A DNA stretch of 64,000 nt. Origin: Lingula anatina (taxonomy: Eukaryota > Brachiopoda > Lingulata > Lingulida > Lingulidae). Shown in pieces: positions 62,169 to 64,000 of this stretch. The position numbers and the translations under genes are program-made. Each line of letters starts with the position of its first letter. The first letter of the stretch is position 1. The stretch is taken from positions 214,800 through 278,799 of the forward strand of contig NW_019775462.1 of assembly GCF_001039355.2 (NCBI RefSeq). The letters are read 5' to 3'. A model generated the notes under the pieces. That model did not search any database. It was given only the letters and a program-made list of their open reading frames with translations, and was not told the origin of the DNA.

Positions 62169-62195
62169 CTTAAACATGATTGAAACGCCGCTCAT
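62169..62195 (-). CDS. First coding exon (candidate) of the divergent gene
   Basis: On the - strand an ATG at 62195 opens MSGVSIMFK and reaches a perfect donor (TTTAAG then gtaagtgc) in phase 0. A second in-frame ATG lies at 62177. The 5' UTR extends towards about 62240, and an earlier ATG at about 62229 opens a short uORF that stops just before the donor. The exon lies head to head with ARMC3. Joined directly to the 56428 exon, the phase-0 frame runs out of phase with the rest of the chain. So either an exon is missing or this ATG belongs to a uORF and translation starts later. The product is unknown. Confidence 0.45.
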
Positions 62196-62256
62196 TCAAC
62201 CAGTGTTTACATTCGTCCGCTTGCTGCATGCCACCTGTTCGAGTTCACGCTTTTGG

Positions 62257-62264
62257 TGACGTAG
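62257..62264. promoter_or_regulatory. CRE-like half site TGACGTAG
   Basis: Seven of eight bases match the CREB/ATF consensus TGACGTCA. It lies 30 bp from the perfect site at 62287. Confidence 0.4.
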
Positions 62265-62286
62265 TACACATATTGTACATTTCTAG

Positions 62287-62294
62287 TGACGTCA
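62287..62294. promoter_or_regulatory. Perfect CRE TGACGTCA
   Basis: This exact palindromic CREB/ATF (CREM) consensus overlaps the start of the X-box by four bases. CREM drives many sperm genes in mammals, which fits an ARMC3 promoter, though use in this species is inference. Confidence 0.6.
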
Positions 62295-62303
62295 TTTAGC
62301 AAC
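62291..62303 (+). promoter_or_regulatory. X-box (RFX binding site) GTCATT-T-AGCAAC
   Basis: It fits RYYNYY(N1-3)RRNRAC at every position. The right half AGCAAC is the conserved RGYAAC half-site. It lies about 45 bp upstream of the donor of the ARMC3 non-coding exon and about 96 bp upstream of the divergent gene's ATG. RFX factors activate ciliary genes through such sites. Confidence 0.6.
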
Positions 62304-62309
62304 AACGCA

Positions 62310-62348
62310 ACACAAGTTGGAAAGTGAGATCGAAGTGATTTCATTTTG
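62310..62348 (+). other. ARMC3: Probable non-coding exon 1 of ARMC3
   Basis: A strong donor (ATTTTG then gtaagttttg) ends a short stretch without ATG just downstream of the X-box. The start is approximate because no transcription start signal is visible. The following intron would run from 62349 to 63379. Confidence 0.5.
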
Positions 62349-63379
62349 GTAAGTTTTGCATCGTTTTTAGCAACGAGGTTGATGGAATATAAGTCTGCTT
62401 AATGTTCAAGAATACTCCCACTTTTCAATGTTAATATGCTTAGCTATGGAGTTAAGGATTACTTAAAAATAGTAGAAAAGCCGTCGACATTTTGAATTAG
62501 ACGTGTCTTCACTGTGTCCTATTGTATAGTCCATACTATAGTTTTGGGGAAACTGTTACCAGTACACTGTGCATGTGCATCACGTCATCAGCTACATGTA
62601 AGTTAGTGTGAACTTGTTTAAAACAAAAAAAAAACGCATTTGTGTGATATGCACATACCAACAACAGCACTGATATATGTCTCTTGTAAAGTTATATTTT
62701 CTGTGCCCTTAATTTATATTACCTATGTCTACATTTCTACCACTTTAATATCTTTAAACCCCTCAAATAAAATCTCTCATGTTGTTGTATACTTCTGAAA
62801 TGTACGGGAAAGTGTTGGGTCAAAATCACTGGCTCATCATACAGAACTAAATTGATGAAATAGATACGCCATAAAACATTGAATTAAGTGCAGGGGGGAA
62901 TGTAGCAATGGTTGGTGAGTATAAGAAAATTCTCTTTTGAGGTAAATTTTGTATCTTGTTAAAATCACAGTTAAGATTCCTATAGTTACATAAAGTATGC
63001 CAAATAATAAATTAAATCTGAAATATATTTGGTCAAATAAAGTAATAAGAAAAGGAAGTATAATGTATCCTATTCTGTATTCCTCACCATTTGTACTGAA
63101 AAGTGGAAATCAGGATTTTTGCAATAAATTTTTCATCTGAGTTAAAAGAAGCTAGCTTGCATGAGGGATACTGGTAGCTAAAATAAGACCAGAAGCTCGA
63201 GCAATTGACATGTCAAGTACCTGCATTTTGTTTCATTATATCCTTTCAGTGAAAGGGGAAAAGCCACAAGGTTGTTCGTAGTAAGCATGCACTAAAATGT
63301 ATATATTATATCAGTGTATTAAGTAAATTTTGCAGCTTTATTTTCACTTAGCTGACTTTTTTTCATTATACAATTTTAG
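62349..63379 (+). other. ARMC3: Intron 1 of ARMC3
   Basis: This AT-rich sequence has no other gene visible and ends in a pyrimidine-rich acceptor (tttttttcattatacaattttag). Confidence 0.5.
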
Positions 63380-63439
63380 ATCACATAGAATATGGGTAAA
63401 AAGGTAAAGAAGGAAGAGAAGACAGCACCAGATGATGTG
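63380..63439 (+). CDS. ARMC3: ARMC3 exon 2, start of the coding sequence (63392-63439)
   Basis: After an acceptor at 63378-63379, 12 nt of 5' UTR precede ATG at 63392 (ATATGGG context). The exon encodes MGKKVKKEEKTAPDDV and ends in phase 0 at a perfect donor (GATGTG then gtaagt). Vertebrate ARMC3 starts with the same MGKK(I/V)KKE-type basic peptide followed by a short acidic/proline linker ending in DV and then FD, so the start and the exon boundary are both conserved. ARMC3 is a large armadillo-repeat protein with a C-terminal transglutaminase-like (EDR1-type) region, expressed in ciliated and sperm cells; in mammals it is needed for sperm flagella. Only the N-terminus is in the window. Confidence 0.9.
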
Positions 63440-63876
63440 GTAAGTTATAATTGCGAAAGCAAGGGAAGTGTGCATTAAAAAGGCTAAAACTATTTTTTAA
63501 ATATATATATTGGGTACAAATTGTTATTGCCATAATCAGTAAAAATCTAGTGAAGGCATTGCCAATTTTTTTTCCTTTTTAGCCTACTAGCCCTTTAGGC
63601 CACTGGGGTCTTAGAACATAGGCCAGTGATTGAAAAAAGTTTCAAAATTCAACTGATTTATTTATTTATTTATTTATTTTTCTTTCAAACATTATTTTAT
63701 TTTTATTTCAATTTTTTATTTTAATTAAGAATATGCTTTATCATATATAGTCATGGTTTGGTTCATTTCTTATTTGCTTATAATTTGGCCAGAATGGAAA
63801 TATAATTCTAATGATTGGCTGCATTCATATTGTGTTAGATGGGACACAATTAGATCATTGTGTTTTGTTTCTCCAG
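63440..63876 (+). other. ARMC3: Intron 2 of ARMC3
   Basis: This 437-bp intron has a gtaagt donor and a tgttttgtttctccag acceptor. It contains a TTTA repeat at 63653-63680. Confidence 0.85.
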
Positions 63877-63994
63877 TTTGACACATTACTGGTGGAGAGT
63901 CGCCAGGCTGCCACTGTGGTGCTGATGTTGGACAGCCCAGAGGAGGAAGTGCAATCCAAGGCCTGTGAAGCCATTTACAAGTTTGTTGACAAAT
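63877..63994 (+). CDS. ARMC3: ARMC3 exon 3, entry into the armadillo region
   Basis: Following the acceptor, the exon encodes FDTLLVESRQAATVVLMLDS then PEEEVQSKACEAIYKFVDK. It closely matches the vertebrate ARMC3 segment that runs from FD through a conserved ATVVLML(N/D)SPEEE to KACEAIYKF. The conserved helix with ACEAIYKF is the first armadillo-type helix pair. A donor-like gtgagt occupies the last six bases of the window, so the exon probably ends at 63994 after one base of the next codon; an end beyond the window cannot be excluded. The gene continues to the right; all later repeats and the C-terminal domain are outside. Confidence 0.92.
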
Positions 63995-64000
63995 GTGAGT

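Larger units (their letters stand above)
62196..62330. promoter_or_regulatory. Bidirectional promoter between ARMC3 and the divergent gene
   Basis: The first exons of two oppositely oriented genes are separated by roughly 100 bp. There is no TATA box in a convincing position. The stretch is richer in CpG than its surroundings and holds two CRE-like sites and an X-box. The exact transcription starts are not visible. Confidence 0.6.

Overview
The window looks like part of an AT-rich invertebrate animal genome with large introns, many short foldback (MITE-like) elements, microsatellites and homopolymer tracts. I lean towards a marine lophotrochozoan such as a mollusc, but that is inference from repeat style and gene content, and no sequence feature proves it. 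Nearly all of the 64 kb is intronic or intergenic, and most short ORFs are chance or repeat-derived. Region by region: at the right edge (62.3-64.0 kb) the + strand carries the 5' end of ARMC3 (armadillo repeat-containing 3, a gene linked to cilia and sperm flagella): a probable non-coding first exon, a 16-codon exon starting MGKKVKKEEK, and a longer exon matching the start of the armadillo-rich region. About 100 bp upstream starts a divergent gene on the - strand. The two share a short promoter that holds a perfect TGACGTCA (CRE) overlapping a consensus X-box (RFX site), which fits a pair of ciliary genes. The - strand gene probably runs across the whole rest of the window. I could chain several very short exons by splice sites and reading phase: 62169-62195, 56428-56450, 35672-35703, 27298-27343, 21972-22045, 7301-7442 and 314-505. 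The product would be hydrophilic and coiled-coil-like. I do not recognise it, and intermediate exons are surely missing. Inside its introns lie foldback elements (300 bp with a CTAAG target duplication at 29.3 kb; others at 1.6, 18.5 and 21.4 kb, and a partial one at the left edge), a dispersed ~230-290 bp foldback family, three minisatellites, and a diverged 168-bp-offset tandem duplication. The most striking structure is a ~7.5 kb near-identical direct repeat (39855-47485 and 48329-55661). The two copies are separated by the 3' end of a Ty3/gypsy LTR retrotransposon on the - strand and a single N. The first copy ends exactly where the LTR starts, and the second copy carries the uninterrupted, empty insertion site. 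This is the pattern expected when two alleles of a heterozygous genome, one with the retrotransposon and one without, are placed one after the other by an assembler. It should be treated as a probable false duplication until read depth is checked. I found no CRISPR array, tRNA, rRNA or other RNA gene, and nothing here is convincingly a new molecular system.
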